From positions 1-38,953 of the forward strand of contig JASFYU010000081.1 of assembly GCA_045046905.1 (NCBI GenBank): DNA of 38,953 bases, read 5' to 3'. A program made the position numbers and the translations under genes. Below are positions 24,781-32,749 of this stretch, one piece after another. The notes beneath the pieces were generated by a model that was not told where the DNA came from, made no database searches, and saw only the letters and a program-made list of their open reading frames with translations. Position 1 is the stretch's first letter; every line of letters begins with the position of its first letter. Source of the DNA: JASFYU01 sp045046905. GTDB taxonomy: Bacteria > Bacteroidota > Bacteroidia > Flavobacteriales > Flavobacteriaceae.

Positions 24781-24905
24781 TGTTGATTTGAAAAGAATTC
24801 CCCCAGGCTGGCGCAAGCGTCGCGCTTGTGCCGAGGATAAGCAAGCGAAATGAGTAAGAGATGAAACTAATATAGAAATAACAAGCAGTAAGAACATCAC
24901 CCTAG

Positions 24906-24987
24906 CCCCCTTCAAAGGGGGAATGGGTCGTGCTAATGATAAACATGGGTGAATGAAAAACGCTAAGCAATCCCCCTTTGAAGGGGG
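24906..24987. repeat. Pair of inverted CCCCCTT palindromes
   Basis: CCCCCTTCAAAGGGGG at 24906-24921 is the exact reverse complement of CCCCCTTTGAAGGGGG at 24972-24987. The two can pair with each other or fold singly. A third relative, CCTTTGACGGGGGAC, follows near 25006. Such palindromes look like ends of small non-autonomous elements. Confidence 0.6.
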
Positions 24988-25234
24988 TGATGAAGGCGGG
25001 GGATGTCCTTTGACGGGGGACGGTATTTTCTTCAAATGAACGCGTTCATATGTGGCAGCTTATCGCAGCACGGTTAAGATTGTTGTCAAGAAGATCTATT
25101 ATCTTGTGTCTAAGAGAAGAGCGGTCTTATATCTTTAAGCGGATACCAATAGTTTTTAATTTTTTTGTCCAATCCAAGTGTATGACATCGTCTTTACTAT
25201 AAGAAATATATTGTTTAACTTAAAGACAAAACCT

Positions 25235-25582
25235 ATGAGCAATTTTTTATTTTTATTTAGAGGTGGTGATGCTACAAGAATCGAGCAATCACCTGAAGAA
25301 ATGCAGGAACATATGCAAAAATGGGGTGCTTGGATGGGCGGCTTAAAAGAAAAGGGAAAGTTGGTAGATGGTCTGCCATTGGCAAAGGAAGGTAATGTAG
25401 TGCATAAGGGTGGAGATGTAATCACCGATGGCCCCTTTGCAGAAGGGGCCGAAGTTGTGGGAGGGTATCTTATAGTGACCGCGGACGATCAAAAAGAAGC
25501 CGTTGAAATTTCTAAGGCCTGCCCAATATTCGAGCATAATGGTAACGTTGAAGTGCGCGAAATAATGTCGATGAATATGTGA
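25235..25582 (+). CDS. YCII-related (DGPF) domain protein
   Basis: 115 residues from ATG 25235; the frame is open further upstream to 25178, but MSNFLFLFRGGDA is the usual family start. The protein shows the MQKWGAWMGGLKEKGKLVDGLPL helix-turn and the DGPF-type signature ITDGPFAEGAEVVGGYLIV near residues 66-84, then a KEAVEISKACPIF ending. Members are small cytoplasmic proteins with an uncertain enzymatic role, related to the YciI dehydrochlorinase-like fold. Genes of this family sit beside ECF42-type sigma factors in many bacteria, exactly as here, and are thought to be controlled by them. The sigma gene follows 189 bp later, separated by a MITE-like element. Confidence 0.92.
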   Translation: MSNFLFLFRGGDATRIEQSPEEMQEHMQKWGAWMGGLKEKGKLVDGLPLAKEGNVVHKGGDVITDGPFAEGAEVVGGYLIVTADDQKEAVEISKACPIFEHNGNVEVREIMSMNM

Positions 25583-25609
25583 TACGGGCTAACAGCTGAG
25601 CTTAACCGG

Positions 25610-25753
25610 GCTGTCTAAAAAGTTAAAAAGGATGTCATTGCGCACCAAGTGAAGTAATTTATTCTTTGATTGCTGCCACATACAGTTTGCCTGCCTACTG
25701 AACCGGCAGGCTTCTTGCCCCGCAAAGACGTAAAACAAAACTTTTTAGACAGC
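25610..25753. mobile_element. MITE-like element with 15-bp terminal inverted repeats
   Basis: GCTGTCTAAAAAGTT (25610-25624) and AACTTTTTAGACAGC (25739-25753) are perfect inverse complements bounding 144 bp. The inside has no ORF with coding character. It starts with GTCATTGCGCACC and ends with CCCCGCAAAGACG, near-complementary pieces of the sort common in Bacteroidetes intergenic repeats, and contains a GCCTGCC...GGCAGGC hairpin. The right end is followed by seven T, so it could also act as a terminator. I see no clear target-site duplication. Confidence 0.7.
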
Positions 25754-25771
25754 TTTTTTTATTTGTATAGT

Positions 25772-27022
25772 ATGGGAGAATCTAAAAAGAGATACTTGTT
25801 AGAACATGTATTCAGGCATGAATACGGAAAAATAGTCTCTTTTTTGGTTCATAAATTTGGGCCATCACATTTGGAGGGCATAGAAGATGCGGTGCAAGAA
25901 TCTCTGATTAAGGCCATGCAAGTTTGGGCGTATGACGCACCACCGAACAATCCTACTTCTTGGTTGTTACGTGTTGCCAATAATAGCCTTTTAGACAGCC
26001 TCAGGAGAAACAGGAAAATGGTAAAAACCCATGATGTTTCATTTTTAGACCTACGACAAACGGCCCAAGAAGAAGTCAACTTGAACCACACAATCAATGA
26101 TAGCCAGCTAAAGATGGTCTTTGCCTGTTGTCACCCGTCCTTGTCGCAAGAATATCAAATAATTCTTAGCTTAAAATTAATTGGCGGTTTTGGAAATAAA
26201 GAAATTGCCAAGGCCTTATTAAAAAAGGAAGAGACGATAGCAAAATCTTTTACCAGGGCAAAAAAAAGAATGAAAGAGAATGTGAGGACCTTGGATAGTC
26301 CTTTGGAGATTGGTTTAAAATCAAGGTTGACCATAGTTTTAAGGATTATTTATTTGCTTTTCACCGAAGGCTATGCTGCAAGTTCAGGCGAAGTTTTGAT
26401 TAAAAAAGATATTTGTATAGAGGCCATACGTTTGGCATTGCTGCTGACTATGAACAAGTCTTGCGACCGACCAGAAGTGCATGCTCTTATTGCTCTGATG
26501 TGCTTACATGCTTCTCGTTTCGAGGCTAGAACGGATCAGAACGGTGAAATGGTAGATTTGGAAAATCAAGATAGGAGCGTATATGACAAAGAACTGGTCA
26601 AGGTCGGAATTCAACATTTGGAAAAGGCGAGCGTTGACGCACAGCCATCGAATTATCATTTGCAGGCGGCCGTTTCCTATTATCACAGTACGGCAAAAAG
26701 TTTTTTAGATACGGATTGGAAAAGTATTTTACAGCTTTATGACCTTCAATTGCAAAGGCAATATTCGCCTATTGTTCAATTAAACAGCATAGTGCCTTTT
26801 TATAAGGTATACGGGGCCATAGAGGCCATAGGGAAACTTAAGGCTTTCGAACAAAGCCCTTATTTTATAGATAACGCGCTTTACTATGCCATCAAAGCAG
26901 AATTGGAGTTAAAAATAGGAAATATCAAGGCTTCAAAAGTGGCCTTGAAAAAGGCTATCGACAGTAGCCAAAATGAAATGAAAAAAAATCATTTTATAAA
27001 AAAATTGAACACCTATGAATAA
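25772..27022 (+). CDS. ECF42-type sigma factor with C-terminal extension
   Basis: 416 residues from ATG 25772; the open frame reaches 25670, but those codons lie inside the MITE-like element. Sigma region 2 is visible at residues ~10-80 (IEDAVQESLIKAMQVWAYDAPPNNPTSW) and region 4 at ~110-170 (LKLIGGFGNKEIAKALLKKEETIAKSFTRAKKRM). The rest, about 220 residues, is a helical extension with the FTEGYAASSGEVLIKKDICIEAIRLALLL segment and TPR-like repeats toward the end. This architecture, plus the YCII gene next door, identifies the ECF42 group, which has no classical anti-sigma and seems to be controlled through the extension. A terminator follows at once, shared with the convergent HD-domain gene. 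Confidence 0.92.
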   Translation: MGESKKRYLLEHVFRHEYGKIVSFLVHKFGPSHLEGIEDAVQESLIKAMQVWAYDAPPNNPTSWLLRVANNSLLDSLRRNRKMVKTHDVSFLDLRQTAQEEVNLNHTINDSQLKMVFACCHPSLSQEYQIILSLKLIGGFGNKEIAKALLKKEETIAKSFTRAKKRMKENVRTLDSPLEIGLKSRLTIVLRIIYLLFTEGYAASSGEVLIKKDICIEAIRLALLLTMNKSCDRPEVHALIALMCLHASRFEARTDQNGEMVDLENQDRSVYDKELVKVGIQHLEKASVDAQPSNYHLQAAVSYYHSTAKSFLDTDWKSILQLYDLQLQRQYSPIVQLNSIVPFYKVYGAIEAIGKLKAFEQSPYFIDNALYYAIKAELELKIGNIKASKVALKKAIDSSQNEMKKNHFIKKLNTYE

Positions 27023-27051
27023 GGCCTCATTTTAGGGCCTTTTTAAATTTT
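27020..27051. terminator. Intrinsic terminator between convergent genes
   Basis: AAGGCC and GGCCTT pair around TCATTTTAG, followed by TTTAAATTTTT. It starts at the stop codon of the sigma gene and ends at the stop of the minus-strand HD gene, so it can serve the plus-strand gene well and the minus-strand one partly. Confidence 0.75.
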
Positions 27052-27705
27052 TCACTTAGCCTGCCACTCCTTATAAAATTGTTTTAGGTAATCAAGCATG
27101 AATAGATGCCGTTCTTTTGCCAGTTTTCTACCGGTCGGGGTATTCATTTTATCTTTTAGAAGTAGTAGTTTTTCGTAAAAATGGTTGATGGTCGGTGCCG
27201 TCGAATTTTTGTATTCCTCCTTGCTCATGTTTAAATCTGGAGTGATTTCAGGATTGTAGATTTCCCTGTTCTTGAATCCTCCGTAGTTAAAGGTTCTTGC
27301 GATACCTATCGCCCCCATGGCGTCTAACCGATCGGCATCCTGTATTACGTCTAGTTCGCAAGAGGTGAATCTTTTGCCTTTTCCCAAGCTATTTTTAAAA
27401 GAAATATGTTTGATAATATTGATTATATGGTCAATGACCGTCTTATCGACCCTGATTGATTTTAGAAACTGCTGGGCTAATTTCGGACCAATGGTTTCAT
27501 CTCCCTTATGAAATTTAGCATCGGCGATATCGTGTAGCAAGGCGCCAAGTGCAACCACCAAAGGGTCTACTGTTTCAGTTTCGGCAATTTTCTGAGAATT
27601 TAAGAATACGCGATGCGTGTGAAACCAGTCATGGCCCCCTTCGGCACCCTGAAAAGTCTTCTTAGCAAAAATGACGGTCTCTTCGATAATTTCAGTATGC
27701 GTCAT
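27052..27705 (-). CDS. HD-domain phosphohydrolase
   Basis: 217 residues. The HD superfamily ligands are visible: GHDWFHTHRV near residue 24, ALGALLHDIADAKFH near 50, a further His in the central helix (IIKHISF), and the conserved VIQDADRLDAMGAIGIART near residue 125. This is the pattern of the YedJ/YpgQ-type group of small soluble metal-dependent phosphohydrolases, some of which act on nucleotides. Substrate unknown. The start codon overlaps the end of the acyltransferase gene upstream by 4 bp (ATGA), so the two are co-translated on the minus strand. Confidence 0.92.
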   Translation of the reverse strand: MTHTEIIEETVIFAKKTFQGAEGGHDWFHTHRVFLNSQKIAETETVDPLVVALGALLHDIADAKFHKGDETIGPKLAQQFLKSIRVDKTVIDHIINIIKHISFKNSLGKGKRFTSCELDVIQDADRLDAMGAIGIARTFNYGGFKNREIYNPEITPDLNMSKEEYKNSTAPTINHFYEKLLLLKDKMNTPTGRKLAKERHLFMLDYLKQFYKEWQAK

Positions 27706-28439
27706 GGGTCCAGTTTTATGCCCCTAGTGACCTGTTGTTCTACCTGGGTGACTATTGCATTGAGATCCCCGGTATTTTCAATGGGCTTATGAACATTGAA
27801 GCTAAGGTGATTGCCAATGCCGTTCGGAAATTTTCCGTATTTGAGCATTTTCCAAGAGTTGTTGATACTGATGGGTACAACTAAGGCCGAGGGTGCATTT
27901 TTCATCAATATTTTAAGTCCCATCGGTTGAAATTTTTTCGGATGTCCTGTAGGACTACGGGTGCCTTCGGGAAAAATTACGGCACTTCGGTTGTATTTTT
28001 CAATGTATTTACCCAGCTCAGCAATCTGGGTCAAGGCCTGTTTACTGTCTTTTCGGTCGATTAAAACCGAACCTCCATGGCGGAGGTTATACGATATACT
28101 CGGAATACCTTTTCCTAATTCTTTCTTGCTCACAAACTTTGGATGAAAATCTCGCATAAACCATAAAATTGGCGGAATATCATGCATGCTCTGGTGATTG
28201 AAAACTAGTATTTTTGGCCGATTCTCAGTGATATTATGAGGATTATAAAAAGAGTAGCTGGTGCCGAGAATATGGGTGCATCGCATTAAAAAAAGATTAA
28301 AAATAGCAACGCTTCGTCTGTGGCCTTCATATCCGAAAAGGTTAAAACAGACCCACTGAACTGGGTGGAACACCAATAATGTCAACCCAAATAAGAGAAT
28401 ATAGATAATGGTAAGCGGATACGCGAGTAATTTTTGCAT
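27702..28439 (-). CDS. 1-acyl-sn-glycerol-3-phosphate acyltransferase-like (PlsC family)
   Basis: 245 residues from ATG 28439; the frame extends to 28472, but those codons fall in a repeat copy. An N-terminal membrane helix (residues ~5-25) is followed by the PlsC domain with the catalytic HX4D motif in FNHQSMHDIPP near residue 85, a phosphate-binding GGSVLIDRKD segment, IFPEGTRSPTG near 160 and a closing VVPISINNS. The enzyme transfers an acyl chain to lysophosphatidate or a similar lipid at the inner membrane. Coupled to the HD-domain gene by a 4-bp overlap. The repeat copy directly upstream leaves little room for any other leader, so the promoter probably lies in or before the repeat. Confidence 0.93.
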   Translation of the reverse strand: MQKLLAYPLTIIYILLFGLTLLVFHPVQWVCFNLFGYEGHRRSVAIFNLFLMRCTHILGTSYSFYNPHNITENRPKILVFNHQSMHDIPPILWFMRDFHPKFVSKKELGKGIPSISYNLRHGGSVLIDRKDSKQALTQIAELGKYIEKYNRSAVIFPEGTRSPTGHPKKFQPMGLKILMKNAPSALVVPISINNSWKMLKYGKFPNGIGNHLSFNVHKPIENTGDLNAIVTQVEQQVTRGIKLDP

Positions 28440-28440
28440 G

Positions 28441-28530
28441 CTACAAAAGTAAACTACCTCTGGGCAAGGCATTAGAATCGACCTTGAACATTTCGATGTC
28501 TGCCTGCCTGCAGTGGGTTAAGGCCTACTG
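28441..28530 (-). repeat. Dispersed intergenic repeat, copy 5
   Basis: On the minus strand: CCCACTGCAGGCAGGCAG, ACATCGAAATGTTCAAGG, TTCTAATGCCTTGCCC and AGAGGTAGTTTACTTTTG. These landmarks match copy 3 in order. The tail ends just before the PlsC start codon at 28439, as the tail of copy 1 does before the TraB-like gene. Confidence 0.7.
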
Positions 28531-28537
28531 GAGGGAA

Positions 28538-28570
28538 TAAAAAACCATCTGTCGATTGACCAGATGGTTT
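28538..28570 (-). terminator. Intrinsic terminator of the bacilliredoxin gene
   Basis: On the minus strand CCATCTG and CAGATGG form a 7-bp stem around a 9-base loop, followed by TTTTTTATT. It lies 45-75 bp after the stop of the gene ending at 28615. Confidence 0.8.
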
Positions 28571-28614
28571 AAACTATTATTTCGCCACATTCTCATTTGA
28601 GAAAGACCGGATCA

Positions 28615-29025
28615 TTAACAGAACTCGTTATAGGCCTCAATCAAATTCTCGGCGATGATTTCAGCGGGTCTTCCTTCAATATGGTGACGCTCGATCATAT
28701 GTACCAACTCTCCGTCTCTGAACAACGCCATACTCGGCGATGAAGGAGGAAAGGGAATCATAAGATTTCTGGCCGCATCAACCGCTTCAATATCTACGCC
28801 TGCAAAAACCGTCACGATATGGTCAGGTTTTTTGACGTTCTCTAAGCTCATTTTTGCGGCAGGTCTAGCATTTGCAGCTGCACAGCCGCAAACTGAATTC
28901 ACGACTACAAGTGTAGTGCCTTCTTGTTTAATGGCGGTTTCGACTGCTTTGGCAGTATGTAATTCTTCAAAACCGGCAGATGCCAAGTCTTCTCTCATGG
29001 GTTTTACTAATTCTGCAGGATACAT
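28615..29025 (-). CDS. Bacilliredoxin, BrxA/BrxB (YphP) family
   Basis: 136 residues from ATG 29025 (MYPAELVKPMREDL, the usual family start). The frame is open to 29070, but a -7 box at 29048-29055 lies inside that extra part, which rules it out. The redox motif is Cys46-Gly-Cys48 in NSVCGCAAANARPA, the CGC signature of bacilliredoxins, and the C-terminus carries IPFPPSSPSMALFRDGELVHMIERHHIEG. These thioredoxin-fold proteins remove bacillithiol from protein mixed disulfides in the cytoplasm. Function in a Bacteroidetes host is inferred from the family. The gene has its own terminator and shares a divergent promoter region with the TerB/DnaJ gene. Confidence 0.94.
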   Translation of the reverse strand: MYPAELVKPMREDLASAGFEELHTAKAVETAIKQEGTTLVVVNSVCGCAAANARPAAKMSLENVKKPDHIVTVFAGVDIEAVDAARNLMIPFPPSSPSMALFRDGELVHMIERHHIEGRPAEIIAENLIEAYNEFC

Positions 29026-29047
29026 GTTCTTGAATTTTAATTTGTTG

Positions 29048-29055
29048 TAAAGATA
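29048..29055 (-). promoter_or_regulatory. -7 box of bacilliredoxin gene
   Basis: TATCTTTA on the minus strand, one base from TAnnTTTG and 22 bp before the ATG at 29025. It decides between the two possible starts. Confidence 0.5.
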
Positions 29056-29123
29056 ACCAATTTGTTGCATTTAGTTAGGGAGGCTTAACTTTACACTGCT
29101 CGTATACTTAGTTGTTAAAATTA

Positions 29124-29131
29124 TATCTTTG
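29124..29131 (+). promoter_or_regulatory. -7 box of the TerB/DnaJ gene
   Basis: TATCTTTG, a perfect TAnnTTTG, 18 bp before the ATG at 29150. No good -33 TTTG at 19-20 bp. Confidence 0.55.
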
Positions 29132-29149
29132 GCGAAAATTATTTGAAAC

Positions 29150-29887
29150 ATGATTAAATGGTTCACTACGATTATAGGGTATTATATTTTTCGGTTTCCC
29201 GGGGCCATTTTGGGGTTTTTGATAGGGAGTTTTATTGATAATCTGAGCCGTAAAGGTGGTGGCGCACAGACCATTTTTAGTGATATGACGCGCCAGAGTG
29301 TTACCCCTGCTGATTTTGAGCTAAACCTTCTTTCATTATGTTCTATCGTTATTAAGGCAGATGGAAAGATAAGCCAGCGCGAAATGGATTATGTGCGCCA
29401 ATATTTTGTAAGTACTTATGGCAAGGAAAAGGCGAATGCTATTTTTAGGACCTTTAATGAAATTAATAAAAAACGAGAAATTTCTGCCCAGCGCATCTGT
29501 ACTTTTTTAAACCAGCGTACACGCTATGAGGTGCGTTTGCAATTGTTGCATTTTTTGTTCGGAATTGCCAGGGCCGACGGTTCAGTAAGTAATCCTGAAA
29601 TTGAAAAAATACGTGAGATTGCAGGCTACCTAAGGGTCGCATTACGCGACTTTGAGAGTATTAAGGCTATGTTCATTAAATCGGGCGACAATGCATATAA
29701 GATTTTAGAGATTGATAAAACGGCAACCGATAGCGAACTAAAGAAAGCGTATCGCACCATGGCGAAAAAGTACCATCCTGACCGTGTTAATACAGAGAAT
29801 GAGGCGATTAAGAAAGGTGCCGAGGAAAAATTCAAAGAGGTACAGAAGGCCTATGAACAAATACAGGATGAAAGAGGGTTGAATTAG
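29150..29887 (+). CDS. DjlA-like co-chaperone: membrane anchor, TerB domain, J domain
   Basis: 245 residues. An N-terminal glycine-rich hydrophobic segment (residues ~5-28, IIGYYIFRFPGAILGFLIGS) resembles the membrane anchor of DjlA. A TerB-like domain follows (residues ~55-150; LNLLSLCSIVIKADGKISQREMDYV and FGIARADGSVSNPEIEKIREIA). The C-terminal J domain (residues ~180-245) contains the His-Pro-Asp triad in AKKYHPDRVN, needed to stimulate DnaK ATPase. The domain order is that of DjlA co-chaperones. It should recruit DnaK to the inner membrane. The next gene starts 55 bp later on the same strand. Confidence 0.93.
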   Translation: MIKWFTTIIGYYIFRFPGAILGFLIGSFIDNLSRKGGGAQTIFSDMTRQSVTPADFELNLLSLCSIVIKADGKISQREMDYVRQYFVSTYGKEKANAIFRTFNEINKKREISAQRICTFLNQRTRYEVRLQLLHFLFGIARADGSVSNPEIEKIREIAGYLRVALRDFESIKAMFIKSGDNAYKILEIDKTATDSELKKAYRTMAKKYHPDRVNTENEAIKKGAEEKFKEVQKAYEQIQDERGLN

Positions 29888-29942
29888 TGGTCGAGAAATA
29901 GTGGTCAGCTAGCAGTTTAAATTTAATTAAACAGTAAATGCA

Positions 29943-30527
29943 ATGGAAAGTTTCTGGTTCTATATAAAAATCGGCCTTGATCATGTACTCGATTTGGCAG
30001 CCTATGACCACATCTTATTTTTGGGGGCATTGGCGGTACCTTTTACCTTTAAAAATTGGAGAAAAGTGGTCCTGCTCACTACCGTGTTTACGATTACCCA
30101 TTGTTTGTCCTTGATTTTATCAGTATATGAGATTGTGGTGTTGGATACCAGTTTGGTCGAGTTCTTGATACCGGTGACCATATTGATGACCGTATTGTTT
30201 AATTTTATATATGTAAGAGCAGTTTCGGAGCATAAGAACCTGCTATTACAGCTGTTGGCTACGGTATTTTTTGGGTTGATACACGGCTTTGGCTTTAGCA
30301 ATTACTTCAAAATGTTGGTAGGGGGCGAAGAGAGTAAATTTTCGCCACTTATGGGTTTTGCGGCAGGGATCGAAATATCACAAATACTGATTGTTTGTAT
30401 CATTTTGACACTGGCTTTTTTGTTGCAATCTATTTTCAAGCTAAGACAAGCCCTCTTTATAGTAGTGGCATCTGCTTTAATAGCCCTTATTACAATACCG
30501 ATGCTAATTGAGACGTTTCCATGGTAG
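29943..30527 (+). CDS. HupE/UreJ-like membrane protein
   Basis: 194 residues with about six transmembrane helices. The first carries the HupE/UreJ-type pattern GLDHVLDLAAYDHILFLGAL, with His and Asp residues suited to metal contact, and the fourth FFGLIHGFGFSNYF, again with a buried His. HupE/UreJ relatives are thought to move nickel for hydrogenase or urease, but no such enzyme is nearby, and many Flavobacterial members stand without one. It may handle another metal. It follows the DjlA-like gene after 55 bp, so shared transcription is possible. Confidence 0.85.
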   Translation: MESFWFYIKIGLDHVLDLAAYDHILFLGALAVPFTFKNWRKVVLLTTVFTITHCLSLILSVYEIVVLDTSLVEFLIPVTILMTVLFNFIYVRAVSEHKNLLLQLLATVFFGLIHGFGFSNYFKMLVGGEESKFSPLMGFAAGIEISQILIVCIILTLAFLLQSIFKLRQALFIVVASALIALITIPMLIETFPW

Positions 30528-30670
30528 GGGTATGTTAAAATTAACCCTATAAGGTTGTCCAAATTTTGGAAAGCGGGTATCTTGCCCATAATTACGAAAC
30601 ATGGCGTTAGTGTCTAAAACAATTGAGTATAAAGGGTAAAACCTATTCGTAAAAGAGAATATTTAAAGCT

Positions 30671-31108
30671 GTGAAACAAGGAAAACAGGAAAAATACGAC
30701 AGAGCTTATTTGCGAATGGCCAAGGAATGGGGTAAACTATCCTATTGCGAACGCAAACAGGTAGGAGCCATTATTGTTAGAGATCGTATGATTATTTCTG
30801 ATGGTTACAATGGCACCCCTACGGGTTTTGAAAATGTTTGCGAGGATGAAGACGGGTATACCAAATGGTATGTTCTGCATGCCGAGGCTAATGCGATATC
30901 AAAGGTGGCTTCTTCTACACAGTCTTGTGAAGGTGCTACTTTATATATAACCCTTTCACCCTGTCGTGAATGTAGTAAGTTGATTCATCAATCTGGTATA
31001 AAACGTGTGGTGTATCAAATCATCTACAAGGATGATTCAGGCCTAATTTTTTTGAGTAAGGCAGGCGTTGAGCTGGTGCATATGCCAGAAATCGAAACAG
31101 TTATATAA
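30671..31108 (+). CDS. Deoxycytidylate (dCMP) deaminase-like protein
   Basis: 145 residues from GTG 30671. The zinc-dependent deaminase signature is complete: His70-Ala-Glu72 (VLHAEANAIS) with the catalytic Glu, and Pro97-Cys98-x2-Cys101 (SPCRECSKLI) as the other zinc ligands. The first part, SYCERKQVGAIIVRD and SDGYNGTPTGFENVCE, is typical of dCMP deaminases and of ComEB. The reaction is dCMP to dUMP, feeding dTMP synthesis in the cytoplasm. The S41 protease gene starts 15 bp after its stop, so the two are likely one transcript. This deaminase-protease order is common in Flavobacteria, as I recall it. Confidence 0.93.
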   Translation: MKQGKQEKYDRAYLRMAKEWGKLSYCERKQVGAIIVRDRMIISDGYNGTPTGFENVCEDEDGYTKWYVLHAEANAISKVASSTQSCEGATLYITLSPCRECSKLIHQSGIKRVVYQIIYKDDSGLIFLSKAGVELVHMPEIETVI

Positions 31109-31123
31109 ACCCTACATAGTCCA

Positions 31124-32749
31124 ATGAAATATAAGTATAGCTATATATGGCCCACCGTAATCGCTGCCGCACTTGCTTTGGGCATATTTATCGGGGGCAA
31201 ATTACATTTCAATGACAGTCCTGAAAGATTATTTACTACAAATTCTAAAAAAGATAAACTCAATCGCCTAATTGATTATATCGAATATGAATATGTCGAC
31301 GATGTCAATACCGATAGTATCGTTGATGTCACCGTAAATAACATATTGAAAAAATTGGATCCGCATTCGGTCTATATTCCCAAAAGCGAAATGGAGAAGG
31401 TCTCTGAGAATATGAAGGGAGATTTTGTAGGGATTGGAATTAATTTTTATACCTACAAAGACACAATTTCGGTCATACGTACTATCGAAAAAGGCCCTAG
31501 TTTTTTAAAGGGCATTTTGCCTGGTGACCGAATTTTAATAGCCGATAACGACACCCTTTATGGTAAAAACCTCTCTAATAGTCTAATTGTTGATAGGTTG
31601 AAGGGCAAGAAAGGGTCTTCTGTAAAACTAAGGGTGTATCGAAAGGCGCAAGACAGCATATTTACGGTGAACATAAAACGAGACGTAGTGCCGATTAAGA
31701 GCGTAGAGGCCTATTATATGATGAGTGAAACCATGGGCTACATCAAGGTAAATCGTTTTGCGGAATCGACCTATAAGGAGTTTAAGTCGGCTTTAGAGGA
31801 ACTACAAAAAGAGGGGGCTATAAAGCTAACATTAGATTTAAGGGATAATCCTGGAGGATATTTAGGAATAGCCGAACAAATGGCCGATGAGTTTTTGGAG
31901 GATGGTAAATTGATACTGTTCACCAAAAACAAAAAGGGAAAAATCGATAAAATATATGCAACTGATAAGGGTAGTTTTGAACACAGGCCCATTTACGTAC
32001 TAATTAATGAACGTTCGGCTTCGGCAAGTGAAATTATTGCGGGCGCCTTGCAGGATAATGATATTGGTACCATTGTAGGTCGCCGTTCTTTTGGAAAAGG
32101 TTTGGTGCAGCGTGAAATGGATCTTGGTGATGGTTCCGCAGTGCGCTTGACGGTAGCGAGGTACTATACTCCCACGGGCCGTAGCATTCAAAAAGACTAT
32201 GCAAAGGGGAACAGGGATTATTATAAAAAATTTACAGACCGCTATTACAACGGAGAATTGGTGTCGGTCGATAGCATCAAGGTGGTAGATTCACTGAAGT
32301 TTACTACGCCAAAGGGTAAGGTGGTGTATGGCGGCGGTGGAATCATTCCTGATGTCTTTATACCCATTGGTTCTCGAGATAAGGAAATACTTGACGCCTT
32401 AGATGGTGGGGGTAGATTGTCTTACTTTATTTTCGGCCATTTGGATTCTAATCGTAATATCTATAAGTACTTAAGCCAAGAAAGTTTCGATACTGAATTT
32501 AATGTAGATGATATTCTTTTTGAGCAATTCGTAGATTTTTGTATGGACCATAATTTTAAAATGAATTTTTACGATTATGATGGGAGTATAAAATTGTATC
32601 TCAAGGCTGCCTTGGCAGAGCAGTTGTTCGGCTCCAACGCATATGCCAAAATAAAGGGAAAGGAGGATCAGATGCTACAAAAGGTACTCGAGTTAGACAA
32701 TCCTGACTTAAAACAGGGCGAGGTCGAAAAAATTGAGGTCGCAAACTAA
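31124..32749 (+). CDS. C-terminal processing peptidase, S41 family
   Basis: 541 residues. An N-terminal membrane segment (residues ~6-22, WPTVIAAALALGIFIGG) anchors it or is a signal peptide. The tail-specific protease pattern follows: a capping region with KKLDPHSVYIPKSEM, a PDZ domain around residues 100-170 (GIGINFYTYKDTISVIRTIEKGPSFLKGILPGD), and the catalytic core with LRDNPGGYLGIAEQMADEFL, Ser in NERSASASEIIAGALQD near residue 302 and Lys in GRRSFGKGLVQ near residue 326 forming the Ser/Lys dyad. The C-terminal ~130 residues extend beyond the core. It should trim or degrade periplasmic proteins. Its last four bases overlap the stop region of a small convergent gene. Confidence 0.95.
   Translation: MKYKYSYIWPTVIAAALALGIFIGGKLHFNDSPERLFTTNSKKDKLNRLIDYIEYEYVDDVNTDSIVDVTVNNILKKLDPHSVYIPKSEMEKVSENMKGDFVGIGINFYTYKDTISVIRTIEKGPSFLKGILPGDRILIADNDTLYGKNLSNSLIVDRLKGKKGSSVKLRVYRKAQDSIFTVNIKRDVVPIKSVEAYYMMSETMGYIKVNRFAESTYKEFKSALEELQKEGAIKLTLDLRDNPGGYLGIAEQMADEFLEDGKLILFTKNKKGKIDKIYATDKGSFEHRPIYVLINERSASASEIIAGALQDNDIGTIVGRRSFGKGLVQREMDLGDGSAVRLTVARYYTPTGRSIQKDYAKGNRDYYKKFTDRYYNGELVSVDSIKVVDSLKFTTPKGKVVYGGGGIIPDVFIPIGSRDKEILDALDGGGRLSYFIFGHLDSNRNIYKYLSQESFDTEFNVDDILFEQFVDFCMDHNFKMNFYDYDGSIKLYLKAALAEQLFGSNAYAKIKGKEDQMLQKVLELDNPDLKQGEVEKIEVAN

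Larger units (their letters stand above)
24675..25234. other. Repeat-rich intergenic region
   Basis: 560 bp without a credible gene. In order it holds a degenerate copy of the dispersed repeat (24690-24780), the AAAAGAATTCCCC piece of the second repeat (near 24790), a GC-rich hairpin with GGCGCAAGCG/CGCTTGTGCC arms (24810-24832), and two CCCCCTT-type palindromes at 24906-24921 and 24972-24987. A minus-strand frame of 118 codons crosses the region, but its sequence is low-complexity and reads through the palindromes, so I do not call it a gene. Confidence 0.6.

Noticed and set aside
24679..25035. 118-codon minus-strand ORF
   Set aside because: It runs through palindromes and repeat pieces, giving low-complexity Pro/Ser-rich protein; no domain.
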